Shown: piece after piece, positions 51,327 to 60,086 of the stretch
Layout of the letters: each line of letters opens with the position of its first letter
Numbering within the stretch: the first letter of the stretch is position 1
The notes under the pieces: generated by a model
Told to the model about the DNA's origin: nothing
Seen by the model: only the letters and a program-made list of their open reading frames with translations
Database searches by the model: none
Position numbers and translations under genes: made by a program
Assembly (NCBI GenBank): GCA_034933685.1
Contig: JAYFNB010000013.1
Location: 1 to 64,000, forward strand
Source of the DNA: UBA8514 sp034933685
GTDB taxonomy: Bacteria > Bacillota > Clostridia > Lachnospirales > Anaerotignaceae
Reading direction: 5' to 3'
Length of the DNA: 64,000 nt

Positions 51327-53984
51327 ATGAAAAATTTTGGATTGACAGATGCACAGGTAATGGCATCAAAAGAAAAATACGGAGATAACTGCCTTACGGA
51401 GCATGAAACGGAAAGCTTTTGGAGCAAACTGTTGGGTAACTTTGGCGACCCAATGATTAAAATTTTATGTGTTGCACTTATAATTAATATAATATTTGCA
51501 TTTCTTGGCCAAACGGAATGGTACGAGTCTTTAGGTATTGCTATTGCTGTAATTTTAGCAACATTTGTTTCAACTTTTTCTGAATATAGAAATGAAAACG
51601 CTTTCCAAAAACTTCAAGAGGAAGCGTCCAGAATATACTGCAAGGTATACAGAAACGGTGATATTACTGAAACTTCAATTAATGATATTGTAGTGGATGA
51701 CTGTATTCTTTTGCAATTAGGTGATAAAATTCCAGCCGATGGTATTATTGTTGATGGTAACATCAAGGTTGACCAGTCTGTCCTTAACGGTGAAAGCAAA
51801 GAGGCAAACAAATGTGTTATGCCAGATGACTATATTGACCAAAATTCTTCAATGGACTTTTTGAATAAATACAAGGTGTTCAGAGGTTCAGTTGTGTGTG
51901 GCGGAAATGCAATTATGCAGGTTTCAACTGTTGGAGATAAATCAGTTTACGGACAGATAGCCAGCGAGTTACAGTGTGAAGATGAAAGAGATTCACCGTT
52001 AAAGGTAAAACTTAGCAACCTTGCAGGTGGAATAAGCAAGTTTGGCTATTTTGGTGGCATTGCTATTGCTATTGCTTTTTTATTTCAGCGAATTGTAATT
52101 CACAATGGCTTTGATATGGTCCAGATAGCGGCATATTGCTCTAACTGGATGACAATAGTAAATGACCTTGTAGAGGCAGTAATGCTTGCAGTTATTATTA
52201 TAGTAATGGCTGTACCAGAGGGCTTGCCACTTATGATAGCCCTTGTATCTGCACTTAACATGGGCAAAATGCTTAAAGATAATGTTCTTGTAAGAAAAAT
52301 ATCGGGAATAGAAACAGCAGGTAGCTTAAACATCCTTTTTAGTGATAAAACAGGAACAATTACAAAAGGTCAGCTTGAAGCTGTTATTTTTGTTGATGGA
52401 AAAGCGGATATGTATGACAGCTATGATAAGGTTGTGGGTGAACTTGGTAAAGTGCTTTCTATGAGTATTCAACATAACAGTGACGCTGTAGTTTCCGGAC
52501 AGGGAAATGAAATGAAAATAATTGGCGGAAATGCAACAGAAAGGGCAGTATTGTCTTATGCTGCAAAATCACGCCATGCCTCAACAACAAACGTTGCTCA
52601 AATTTCATCAATACCATTTAACAGCTCAAATAAATATTCTGCTACATCGGTAAAACTTGAAGGAGAACAAAAATTAACATTAATTAAAGGTGCCCCTGAA
52701 AAAATAATTGAAAAATGTACAACATATTATGATGAAAATGGCAATGCTGTTGCCCTTACAAATAAAGCTGCAATAGAGGAAAGAATTAACGAGCTTGCCG
52801 CAAGAGCAATACGTGTGCTTGCATTGGCTGTATCCAAAGAGTATATCAAAGATGATTCCCTTCCAGAAGGAGAATGGACTTTGGTTGGCATAATTGGTAT
52901 ACGTGACGAAGTTAGACCGGAATCTGCAACTGCAATAAAAGAGGTTCAGGATGCAGGTGTTCAGGTTGTTATGATTACAGGTGACCGAAAGGATACTGCA
53001 GTTGCAATTGCCAAGGAAGCTGGAATTATACAGAATGAAAACGACATAGTGCTTACATCTGACGAGCTTGGTGCAATGAGTGATGATGAAGTTAAGAGTA
53101 AAATTGAAAGCATAAGAGTGGTTTCCAGAGCATTGCCAAGTGACAAAAGCAGACTTGTTCGCCTTGCACAGGAGTGTGGGTTGGTAGTTGGAATGACGGG
53201 CGATGGTGTTAACGACTCTCCAGCATTAAAGAAGGCAGACGTTGGTTTTGCAATGGGTGGCGGAACAGAGGTTGCCAAGGAAGCCAGTGACATTGTTATT
53301 ATGGATGATAACTTTAGCTCAATTGATAAAGCTATACTTTACGGCAGAACTATTTTTAACAGCATAAGAAAATTCATTATTTTTCAGCTTACAATTAATG
53401 TAAGTGCAGTTCTTATTTCTTTTGCCGCACCACTTTTGGGAATGGAAAGTCCACTTTCCATAATCCAGATTTTGTGGGTGAACCTTGTTATGGATACATT
53501 GGCGGCGTTGGCATTTGGTGGTGAGCCAGCTTTAAAACGGTATATGCGTGAAAGGCCTAAAAAGCGTGATGAAAGCATAATTAGCAGGAAAATGTGGAGT
53601 TCCATTTTAATAGGAAGTGTATGGATATTTGCATTAAGTCTTTTTCTGTTGCTTTCTCCAATTAGTAATGGTTGGTTTAGAGGCGACCAAACTTCCAAGT
53701 ACTTGCTTACAGGTTACTTTACGTTCTACATTTTTATAGCGGCATTTAATGCATTTAATGCAAGAACTGACGAAATTAATTTGTTTGATAATATCACCCA
53801 AAACCATGGTTTCTGGAAAGTTATATTGCTTATTATTGTTGTGCAGATAATTATGACCGACTTTGGTGGCGATATACTTAGATGCTATGGTTTGGTGGCA
53901 AATGAATGGATTGTGGTTGTTTTACTTGCATTTACAATTATTCCCGTAGACATTATCCGAAAGGTAATTGTAGGTAAAAAATAG
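51327..53984 (+). CDS. Calcium-translocating P-type ATPase (PMCA-like)
   Basis: The 885-residue pump has the phosphorylation site SDKTGTITKG near residue 338, the PEGLP motif in TM4 (about 296-300) that marks type II ATPases, TGD in the actuator/P region (VVMITGDRKD, MTGDGVNDSPALKKAD) and about ten membrane helices. It likely exports Ca2+. Found with TerD calcium binders, it suggests the island manages intracellular calcium under stress. AGAGGAG precedes the ATG; the hairpin 51263-51301 precedes it. A strong terminator follows. Confidence 0.93.
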   Translation: MKNFGLTDAQVMASKEKYGDNCLTEHETESFWSKLLGNFGDPMIKILCVALIINIIFAFLGQTEWYESLGIAIAVILATFVSTFSEYRNENAFQKLQEEASRIYCKVYRNGDITETSINDIVVDDCILLQLGDKIPADGIIVDGNIKVDQSVLNGESKEANKCVMPDDYIDQNSSMDFLNKYKVFRGSVVCGGNAIMQVSTVGDKSVYGQIASELQCEDERDSPLKVKLSNLAGGISKFGYFGGIAIAIAFLFQRIVIHNGFDMVQIAAYCSNWMTIVNDLVEAVMLAVIIIVMAVPEGLPLMIALVSALNMGKMLKDNVLVRKISGIETAGSLNILFSDKTGTITKGQLEAVIFVDGKADMYDSYDKVVGELGKVLSMSIQHNSDAVVSGQGNEMKIIGGNATERAVLSYAAKSRHASTTNVAQISSIPFNSSNKYSATSVKLEGEQKLTLIKGAPEKIIEKCTTYYDENGNAVALTNKAAIEERINELAARAIRVLALAVSKEYIKDDSLPEGEWTLVGIIGIRDEVRPESATAIKEVQDAGVQVVMITGDRKDTAVAIAKEAGIIQNENDIVLTSDELGAMSDDEVKSKIESIRVVSRALPSDKSRLVRLAQECGLVVGMTGDGVNDSPALKKADVGFAMGGGTEVAKEASDIVIMDDNFSSIDKAILYGRTIFNSIRKFIIFQLTINVSAVLISFAAPLLGMESPLSIIQILWVNLVMDTLAALAFGGEPALKRYMRERPKKRDESIISRKMWSSILIGSVWIFALSLFLLLSPISNGWFRGDQTSKYLLTGYFTFYIFIAAFNAFNARTDEINLFDNITQNHGFWKVILLIIVVQIIMTDFGGDILRCYGLVANEWIVVVLLAFTIIPVDIIRKVIVGKK

Positions 53985-53996
53985 ATTATTTATTAA

Positions 53997-54030
53997 GTTC
54001 CTTCCATTTAATTGGAAGGAACTTGTTTTT
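53997..54030 (+). terminator. Terminator of the Ter operon
   Basis: GTTCCTTCC (53997-54005) and GGAAGGAAC (54014-54022) form a perfect 9-bp stem, followed by TTGTTTTT. It sits before the HAD gene, which would be read by readthrough or an unseen promoter. Confidence 0.85.
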
Positions 54031-54044
54031 ATAAAGGAGACTAT

Positions 54045-54794
54045 ATGAAAATATTTTTATCGGACTTAGATAATACACTTATCTACTCTTATAAGCATAA
54101 CATTGGAAAGAAGATTGTTTTGGTGGAAACTAAAGAAGGTAAAGAGTTATCTTTTATGACATCCAAAGCCCACATGCTTTTGGAAAAAATTAAAGATGAA
54201 ATGGAGTTTATACCACTTACTACAAGATCGTTGGAACAATACAGACGCATATTTTTTAGCGACAAGTGGCAGGTTGAATGTGCATTAGTGGCAAACGGCG
54301 GCATATTACTGCGAAACAATAAAATAGACGAGCAGTGGTATGATGAGTCATTAAAATTGATAGAGAACGCCCAAAAAGAACTTGAATTGGGTATGGAGAT
54401 ACTTAAAAATGATAGGAACATATTTTTTGAAGTAAGAAAAGTGGATGGTCTTTTCGTTTTTACAAAAAGCAACGATGTTGTTTCAACAAGGAATACTCTT
54501 GAAAGGCAACTAGATTTGTCAGTAGTTAGCGTTTTTAACAACGGAAACAAGGTTTACATATTCCCAGAGAAACTTAACAAGGGAACAGCTGTGCAACGAA
54601 TAAGAAAGCTTAGAAACCCGGAAGTTATTTTTGCCGCAGGGGATAGTGACTTTGATTTACCAATGCTTAAAGAGGCAGATATTACAATTTTTCCAAAGGA
54701 GCTTGGTAAATTTCTGAACAATAAAAATGGATTAACCGTTGAAAGTGATAAGATTTTTTCTGACGTTATTGTGGATTATATTCTTAATCAATAA
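54045..54794 (+). CDS. HAD-family phosphatase of the Ter module
   Basis: The 249-residue cytosolic phosphatase has motif I FLSDLDNTL (near 4-12) with the nucleophile Asp, motif II in LTTRS, and motif IV AAGDSDFDLPML near 200. Cap architecture resembles Cof/sucrose-phosphatase types. Ter clusters commonly contain a HAD enzyme that could dephosphorylate the module's product. ATG 54045 follows AAAGGAGA. The gene comes after a strong terminator, so its expression may be lower than the rest of the arm. Confidence 0.88.
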   Translation: MKIFLSDLDNTLIYSYKHNIGKKIVLVETKEGKELSFMTSKAHMLLEKIKDEMEFIPLTTRSLEQYRRIFFSDKWQVECALVANGGILLRNNKIDEQWYDESLKLIENAQKELELGMEILKNDRNIFFEVRKVDGLFVFTKSNDVVSTRNTLERQLDLSVVSVFNNGNKVYIFPEKLNKGTAVQRIRKLRNPEVIFAAGDSDFDLPMLKEADITIFPKELGKFLNNKNGLTVESDKIFSDVIVDYILNQ

Positions 54795-54795
54795 A

Positions 54796-54823
54796 AAAAG
54801 GGGCGAAATATAATCGCCCCTTT
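54796..54823. terminator. Bidirectional terminator between HAD and secreted-protein genes
   Basis: AAAGGGGCGA (54797-54806) pairs with TCGCCCCTTT (54814-54823), a perfect 10-bp stem with A and T runs outside, ending both convergent genes. Confidence 0.85.
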
Positions 54824-54826
54824 AGA

Positions 54827-55627
54827 TTACTTATTTGTTAAAGATTTAAAAAATTCCTTGGTTGGAAGAGTGTATGCCACCTCTACATCTGAGCCTTTTT
54901 TTATTATAAATTCTGAAAGGCCATACTCTGTGCCGTTATCTGCCCAGTCATAGGTATATCCCAGCCTTGTCCATGGAAAAGAAGAATCTTCATAGGACAA
55001 TTTAATGTTATTGTTAAACCAGTTAAGATATTCATCATCTGGCAGTGTCAAAAAATAAGTGGTTATGACAGACTCTGAAGCACTATATGTATATGCAGGG
55101 CGAACTACATCGGCAGGGTTTACCCACAGAGCAGTTATATGGGTATAGTCCTTATCTATTGGAAGCCCCAGAAGTTGCTCAAGGCGCAGTTCTGATGGTG
55201 CACCATTTTCTGCAACCCACTTTTTCATTTCTTTATCAGTAAATGTCCAAACTTCGCCCCACTTTAGATTTGCTATAGTTCCATCAACATAACTATCAGG
55301 ATATTTATGCCATGTTAAAAGAAGAACTTTGTCGCCTTTATCATTCCAAGTTACCATATTACGGTTTTTTGATATTGAAACAACCGGTAAAATTTCTTTT
55401 GGCTCAATGGTTCTTGAGTCAGCAACGGCTTGTAAATAAAGAGCATTAAGTTTAGCTTCTTTTTGTTTTTTAACAAGAGTAGAAGGTATTTTTTTGCCTG
55501 TATTTGTGCTATGCAAAGTACTGCAAGGATTTATTGTGCTGGCAAGCGCAGGAGATATTGTTGTTGAAATAATAGTTAAAACCATTGCCAGAGATAGCAT
55601 TTTACGTAAAAGCTTCGAATTTTTCAT
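54827..55627 (-). CDS. Secreted protein of unknown family
   Basis: The 266-residue protein has a signal peptide (about 1-29, ending SPALA-S) and no lipobox. The mature part contains an IEPKEILPVVSISKNRNMVTWNDKGDKVLLLTWHKYPDSY core, then FTDKEMKKWVAENG and repeated aromatic blocks. I do not recognise the family. A perfect TATAAT with TTGACT 17 bp upstream lies at 55688-55660, and AAAGGAG precedes the ATG. It is convergent with the HAD gene and divergent from the deacetylase; the Ter island link is only positional. Confidence 0.78.
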   Translation of the reverse strand: MKNSKLLRKMLSLAMVLTIISTTISPALASTINPCSTLHSTNTGKKIPSTLVKKQKEAKLNALYLQAVADSRTIEPKEILPVVSISKNRNMVTWNDKGDKVLLLTWHKYPDSYVDGTIANLKWGEVWTFTDKEMKKWVAENGAPSELRLEQLLGLPIDKDYTHITALWVNPADVVRPAYTYSASESVITTYFLTLPDDEYLNWFNNNIKLSYEDSSFPWTRLGYTYDWADNGTEYGLSEFIIKKGSDVEVAYTLPTKEFFKSLTNK

Positions 55628-55659
55628 AATACATTTCTCCTTTGTCTATTTTTAATAGT

Positions 55660-55688
55660 ATTATAAGGGGAAAAGATTGGCAAGTCAA
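55660..55688 (-). promoter_or_regulatory. Promoter of the secreted-protein gene
   Basis: The minus strand reads TTGACT (55688-55683), 17 bp and TATAAT (55665-55660), a near-consensus sigma-A promoter. Confidence 0.8.
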
Positions 55689-55764
55689 ACTTTATAGCAA
55701 CCAAAGTGCTTTGTTGGAAATAGGAAAACCCCTAGTTGAATATACATAAGCTGAGGTGATTAAT

Positions 55765-56319
55765 GTGAAAAATATTCTTAAAGACAAAAGAAAGACGTGC
55801 ATTGCTGTGGCTGCAGTGATTGGCATTTTTGCACTTGTGTCTTGTATTAAACCTGCGGCAAAGACCGTGTTTTCTGTATTTGCTGCAACAGAGCGAAAGC
55901 TGCCAATATACTGCGTTGAAACAGAAAATAAACAGGTGGCAATAAGTTTTGATGCCGCATGGGGTGCGGACGATACCGATGAATTACTGCGAATTCTTAA
56001 AGAAAATGACGTTAAAGCTACATTTTTTATGTGTGGTTATTGGGTAGATGATTACCCAGAAGAGGTGATGAAAATAGCCATAGCTGGACACGATTTGGGA
56101 AATCATTCTTCAACCCATCCTCACATGAGCCAGCTTAGCAAAGAGCAGATTGCAAAGGAAATTACAGAAACACATAAAAAGGTACTTGCACTTACAGGAT
56201 ACGAAATGGAATTGTTCAGGCCACCTTTTGGTGAATATGACAATAATGTTATTGAAGCAGCACAAGATACAGGGTACTATACTATACAATGGGATGTTGA
56301 TGGGCTTGATATAAAGTAA
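55765..56319 (+). pseudogene. PdaB-type polysaccharide deacetylase, 3'-truncated
   Basis: The 184-residue product has a membrane anchor (about 12-28). A NodB domain follows that ends early: motif I SFDAAWGADDTDEL (61-74), motif II HSSTHPH (114-120) and motif III RPPFGEYD (152-159) are present. The ORF then stops after QWDVDGLDIK, before motifs IV and V. Full PdaB proteins run about 60-80 residues further. No continuation is seen in any frame after the stop, and a serine recombinase gene begins 229 bp later. This fits interruption by an integrated element. GTG 55765 after GAGGTG is chosen over GTG 55756. The fragment may be inactive or may be restored by excision. Confidence 0.75.
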
Positions 56320-56420
56320 ACCCTACTTTTTGTTGTTGTAGTTTATGATATATGGAAGAATGTGTGAAATGTTAGTAATAAAGTTTTATATTTCATAAAG
56401 TGTTAAGGGGATGTGATTTT

Positions 56421-56549
56421 ATGAAAATCAAACATACTAGACCAAACTACGAAAATAAAGAATTAGAAGAAAAAATAATCAATGAAACAATGCATAGAAT
56501 TTGCAGAAAACTTACAATTGAAAGAAATAAGGGCACGAGGTGTAGTTAA
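56421..56549 (+). CDS. Small 42-residue protein coupled to the recombinase
   Basis: ATG 56421 follows AAGGGGATG at good spacing. The frame gives 42 residues (MKIKHTRPNYENKELEEK..., ending RCS) and its TAA shares one base with the recombinase ATG (TAATG). The peptide is basic and helical, with two Cys in the second half. This coupling is typical of real genes. Small proteins beside large serine recombinases sometimes act as directionality factors, but there is no sequence evidence for that here. It could also be a conserved accessory ORF. Confidence 0.6.
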   Translation: MKIKHTRPNYENKELEEKIINETMHRICRKLTIERNKGTRCS

Positions 56550-57997
56550 TGGTTGCCATCTATGCTAGGCAGTCTGTAGATAAAAAGGATAGTATTTCAA
56601 TAGAAACACAGGTTGAAAAATGCAAGACAGAAACTGGTGATGCTGTGGAAACTTTCATCGATAAAGGGTTTTCAGGGAAAAATATAAAACGTCCAGAATT
56701 TCAGCGCATGTTGGAACAAGTAAGGAATGGAAAGATTGAAAAAATTGTGGTTTACCGCATAGACCGTTTTAGTCGTTCCATTGCCGATTTTGGTTCAGTG
56801 TGGGAAATTCTAAAAGAAAATGGAGTTGAATTTGTATCCATTAATGAAAAGTTTGATACAAGTACGCCTATTGGAAGGGCGATGCTTTACATTGTAATGA
56901 GTTTTGCACAGTTGGAGCGAGAAACAATAGCTGAACGAATTAAGGATAACTACTATGCGCGGTTGCAAAATGGCACGTGGGTAGGCGGTCCGCCACCGTT
57001 TGGATTTTCAATAAAAAAAGATAAACTAAATGGCAAAAAGGTATCTTTGCTGGAGGTAAATCAAGAGATTGAGATAGTAAAAAGAATTTTTTTATCTTAC
57101 TTAGAAGAAAATAGTTTAGGTGGCGTAGCAAAAAAATTGACTAAAGAAGAAATTCCGTGTGGGAAAAGGAAGGCTTGGGACAGCGTTGCAGTTTCACGCA
57201 TATTACATAACCCAATCTATGCCAAATGTGATTTTGATTTGTACATATATTTACTAACCAAAGAAATTCAAATTAAAAGTTCAGTTGAAGAGTTTGACGG
57301 TGTGCATGGTGGAATGCTTGTTGGAAAACGGGATAGAGGAGGAGAAAAATGCCATCCTGCTGATAAACAATATTTTGCAATTTCCCTTCATGAAGGCGTT
57401 ATACCATCAGAAAATTGGATTAAATGTAATGAAAAACTTGATGAGAATAAGCAAGTTCTTAACAATGGGAAAGGCAAGTATACTTGGCTTTCTGGCTTGC
57501 TAAAGTGTGAAAATTGCGGATATAGTTTAAAGATAGTATTTTCTAAAGGTAAGAAATATCTGATTTGTAGTGGAAGAACCAATTATCACATTTGCCATGA
57601 AAAAATTGAGGTGTCGGTAAAAGATTTGGAATTAGAAGTAATGAAGGAAATAGAAAAAATGCTTCCTGAAATACAGTTTTGTGAGGATAGTTTAGAGGAA
57701 AGGAAATTGAATTTAACAGAAAAAGTTTCAGATATTGAAAAGAAAATCACAAGGTTGGTTGAAGCAATTTCACAAAGTGACGATATACCTATACAGTATT
57801 TGAATGAAAAAATAAAGAGGCTGGAAGAAGAAAGAAATTTTTGCTTAATACAACTGGAAGAAGGTAAAATTAGTTCAAAACAAAGGAACTTTGATTTCCA
57901 ATCTCTAGCTTTTGAGGAAAAGAAAAAAGTTGCCGCAGAATTAATTGAAAAAATTTTGGTTGGTAGCAACAATGCAGAAGTGCAGTGGAAAATATAA
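56549..57997 (+). CDS. Large serine recombinase
   Basis: The 482-residue enzyme has a resolvase N-terminal domain with catalytic Ser9 (YARQS, with Arg7) and conserved VVYRIDRFSRS (67-77). The recombinase domain covers about 150-290. A zinc ribbon has Cys320, Cys323, Cys340 and Cys349, and a coiled coil covers about 370-445. It is the class that integrates phages, ICEs and the sporulation 'skin' elements. It starts 229 bp after the truncated deacetylase and is translationally coupled to the 42-residue ORF. The direction of transcription away from the break is expected for an element end. Confidence 0.95.
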   Translation: MVAIYARQSVDKKDSISIETQVEKCKTETGDAVETFIDKGFSGKNIKRPEFQRMLEQVRNGKIEKIVVYRIDRFSRSIADFGSVWEILKENGVEFVSINEKFDTSTPIGRAMLYIVMSFAQLERETIAERIKDNYYARLQNGTWVGGPPPFGFSIKKDKLNGKKVSLLEVNQEIEIVKRIFLSYLEENSLGGVAKKLTKEEIPCGKRKAWDSVAVSRILHNPIYAKCDFDLYIYLLTKEIQIKSSVEEFDGVHGGMLVGKRDRGGEKCHPADKQYFAISLHEGVIPSENWIKCNEKLDENKQVLNNGKGKYTWLSGLLKCENCGYSLKIVFSKGKKYLICSGRTNYHICHEKIEVSVKDLELEVMKEIEKMLPEIQFCEDSLEERKLNLTEKVSDIEKKITRLVEAISQSDDIPIQYLNEKIKRLEEERNFCLIQLEEGKISSKQRNFDFQSLAFEEKKKVAAELIEKILVGSNNAEVQWKI

Positions 57998-58000
57998 GTA

Positions 58001-58071
58001 GGAAATACTTCGTTTTGTGCAATTGACTAGATAAATGTGTTTTTAAGCCTATTGCTAAATGGAAATACTTC
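58001..58071 (+). repeat. Pair of GGAAATACTTC direct repeats after the recombinase gene
   Basis: GGAAATACTTC occurs at 58001-58011 and again at 58061-58071, exactly 60 bases apart. The region 57998-58190 is AT-rich and has no ORF. The repeats may be recombinase-binding or att-related sites, or chance; neither repeats the deacetylase junction. Confidence 0.4.
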
Positions 58072-58190
58072 TGCTAGAATCACTAACATAGTAAATATCA
58101 GAGAAATATAAAAGATTAGTTATGCGTATGCACACTTAGTTATATTTTTCTGACTATTTCCACAAAATTATAGTAAAAAATTAATAATGC

Positions 58191-58226
58191 AAAGGGGCAC
58201 ACGTTACTACGTTGTGCTCCTTTTTG
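58191..58226 (+). terminator. Terminator before the amino-acid transporter gene
   Basis: GGGGCACACG (58194-58203) pairs with CGTTGTGCTCC (58210-58220) with a bulge, followed by TTTTTG. It separates the recombinase transcript from the transporter gene. Confidence 0.7.
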
Positions 58227-58251
58227 TATTAACAAAAAAGGGGGAAGTTGT

Positions 58252-59232
58252 ATGAAAAAATTTAGTTGGAAAAAGGTTCAGGTGTTATCTTTAGCAGTAT
58301 CAATAGCATTATCAATTGGAATGTTAAGTGGGTGCAGTGCAGAAAAAAAGGAAACTTCTGTAGCTCCAGCAAAAGAAGGAAGTAATGCCGCTTCAGCAGA
58401 GCAACAATATGATAATTCATTTTCAAAAGATGGTGTTCCAAGTGAAAAGCTTACCGAGTTAAGAGAAAAAGGCACTTTATTAGTTGGTTCTTCAGGGGAC
58501 GCACCGTTTGCTTACATTGACCAGGCAACAGGAGAATTTTCAGGTGTAGATGCCGAAATAATTAAAGAAGTTGGAAAAAGACTTGGCATTGAGAAAACAG
58601 AAATGGAGCTTATTCCATTCTCCGAGCTTATTTTAAATTTGAATTCAGAAAAAATTGATATTATTGCCGACTGTATGTATATCAGAGCAGACCGTGCAGA
58701 AAAAATTTATTTCGGTGAAATTTGGTACACACAGGGCGGAGGACTTTTGGTGCCATCAGAGGGTTCAATTAGTGGTTTAGAAAATTTTGATCCAAGTTCA
58801 ACAGTTATTGGTTATACACCAGGTACTGTTTGGCAAACCTCTGTTGAAGGCTGGAAAGAAAAGGGCTTAATTAAAGAAGCACGTGCAACAGGCGACCAGA
58901 CTGAATCAATTGTTGCTTTACAAAACGGCAAGATAGATGGATTTTTAACAGATTCAACAGTTCTTGAAAATCTTTTTGCAAATACACCGGATGCTGTGAC
59001 GGGATTAAAGATGGCAGAAAATTATGTTGATGATGAATCCACAATAGGAAGAATTGCACCATCAGTAAATTTTGATGACATTGCGTTTATGAAAGAAGTG
59101 GATGCGGTTGTTGCTAAGCTTAGAGAAGAAGGATTTATTGACAAAGTATTTGAAGATTACAAGTTAGATCCAAAGCTTCACATGATTACAAATGAGGAAC
59201 GCACCCATGATATTAACACAAGAACGGAGTAA
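58252..59232 (+). CDS. Amino-acid ABC transporter substrate-binding lipoprotein
   Basis: The 326-residue lipoprotein has a signal peptide with lipobox LSGC and Cys28. A short linker and a type-3 periplasmic-binding fold starting at about 68 (LVGSSGDAPFAYIDQATGEFSGVDAEIIKEV) follow. ERAEKIYFGEIW-type and RADRAEKIYFGE segments are typical of polar amino-acid binders. Ligand not assignable. AAGGGGGAAG precedes the ATG. A strong terminator follows, so it may be made in excess of the permease parts. Confidence 0.9.
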   Translation: MKKFSWKKVQVLSLAVSIALSIGMLSGCSAEKKETSVAPAKEGSNAASAEQQYDNSFSKDGVPSEKLTELREKGTLLVGSSGDAPFAYIDQATGEFSGVDAEIIKEVGKRLGIEKTEMELIPFSELILNLNSEKIDIIADCMYIRADRAEKIYFGEIWYTQGGGLLVPSEGSISGLENFDPSSTVIGYTPGTVWQTSVEGWKEKGLIKEARATGDQTESIVALQNGKIDGFLTDSTVLENLFANTPDAVTGLKMAENYVDDESTIGRIAPSVNFDDIAFMKEVDAVVAKLREEGFIDKVFEDYKLDPKLHMITNEERTHDINTRTE

Positions 59233-59250
59233 CTAACAAATAACATTAAA

Positions 59251-59293
59251 AATACTGCAGGTTAATCTTTATAAATACCTGCAGTATTTATTT
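59251..59293 (+). terminator. Terminator between the binding protein and the transporter ATPase
   Basis: AATACTGCAGGT (59251-59262) pairs perfectly with ACCTGCAGTATT (59277-59288), followed by TATTTTT. It allows partial readthrough, giving more binding protein than transporter. Confidence 0.9.
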
Positions 59294-59332
59294 TTAAGAC
59301 AACAGCTTACAAAATTGAAGGAAGTGATTATA

Positions 59333-60067
59333 ATGCCACTATTAGAAGTTAAAAAACTACAAAAGAAATTCGGCGACCTTGAGGTTTTAAAAAACATTAA
59401 TATTTCTATTGAAGAAGGCGAGGTGCTTGTTCTTATAGGCCCTTCGGGTTCAGGAAAAAGTACATTACTAAGATGTTTAAATTTGTTGGAAGTGCCAACA
59501 GATGGCGAAATAATTTATAATGGCGAAAATATTTTAAAACATAAATTTAATGTTAGAACTTACAGGCAGAGCGTAGGAATGTGTTTTCAGAACTTTAATC
59601 TTTTTCCTTTCATGACGGTAATTGATAATGTAACATATGCTCCTATACACATATTAAAAAAGAATAGAGAAGAAGCCAATGAAAAAGGAATGCAGCTTTT
59701 AAAAAAGGTTGGGCTTGCAGACAAAGCAAAAGTTTATCCTGAAACACTGTCAGGAGGGCAAAGACAGCGTGTGGCCATTGCCCGTGCCCTTGCAATGGAA
59801 CCCAAAATTATGTTGTTTGATGAGCCTACCTCCGCCCTTGACCCTGAATTAGTAGGGGATGTTTTAAATGTAATGAGAGAGCTGGCAGACGAAGGAATGA
59901 CAATGGCAGTTGTTACCCATGAAATGGGTTTTGCAAAGGATGTTGCAGATAGAGTTATATTTATGGATTCAGGTTATGTTGTAGAAGACAGTTCTCCTTC
60001 TGAAATGTTCACTAACCCTAAAAATGATAGAACCAAAGAATTTTTATCCCGTGTTTTAAACAAATAA
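59333..60067 (+). CDS. Amino-acid ABC transporter ATP-binding protein
   Basis: The 244-residue ATPase has Walker A GPSGSGKST near 36-44, signature LSGGQRQRVAIARA and Walker B IMLFDEPTSALD near 157-168, in the polar-amino-acid transporter subgroup. ATG 59333 after AAGGAAGTGA is chosen over the earlier in-frame TTG at 59315. It powers the permease gene 19 bp downstream. Confidence 0.94.
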   Translation: MPLLEVKKLQKKFGDLEVLKNINISIEEGEVLVLIGPSGSGKSTLLRCLNLLEVPTDGEIIYNGENILKHKFNVRTYRQSVGMCFQNFNLFPFMTVIDNVTYAPIHILKKNREEANEKGMQLLKKVGLADKAKVYPETLSGGQRQRVAIARALAMEPKIMLFDEPTSALDPELVGDVLNVMRELADEGMTMAVVTHEMGFAKDVADRVIFMDSGYVVEDSSPSEMFTNPKNDRTKEFLSRVLNK

Positions 60068-60086
60068 CAATTAGGAGGTGGCAGGT

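Noticed and set aside
56320..58190. Complete prophage or conjugative element
   Set aside because: Only a recombinase and a tiny ORF are present; no capsid, relaxase, replication or transfer genes are seen up to 64000.
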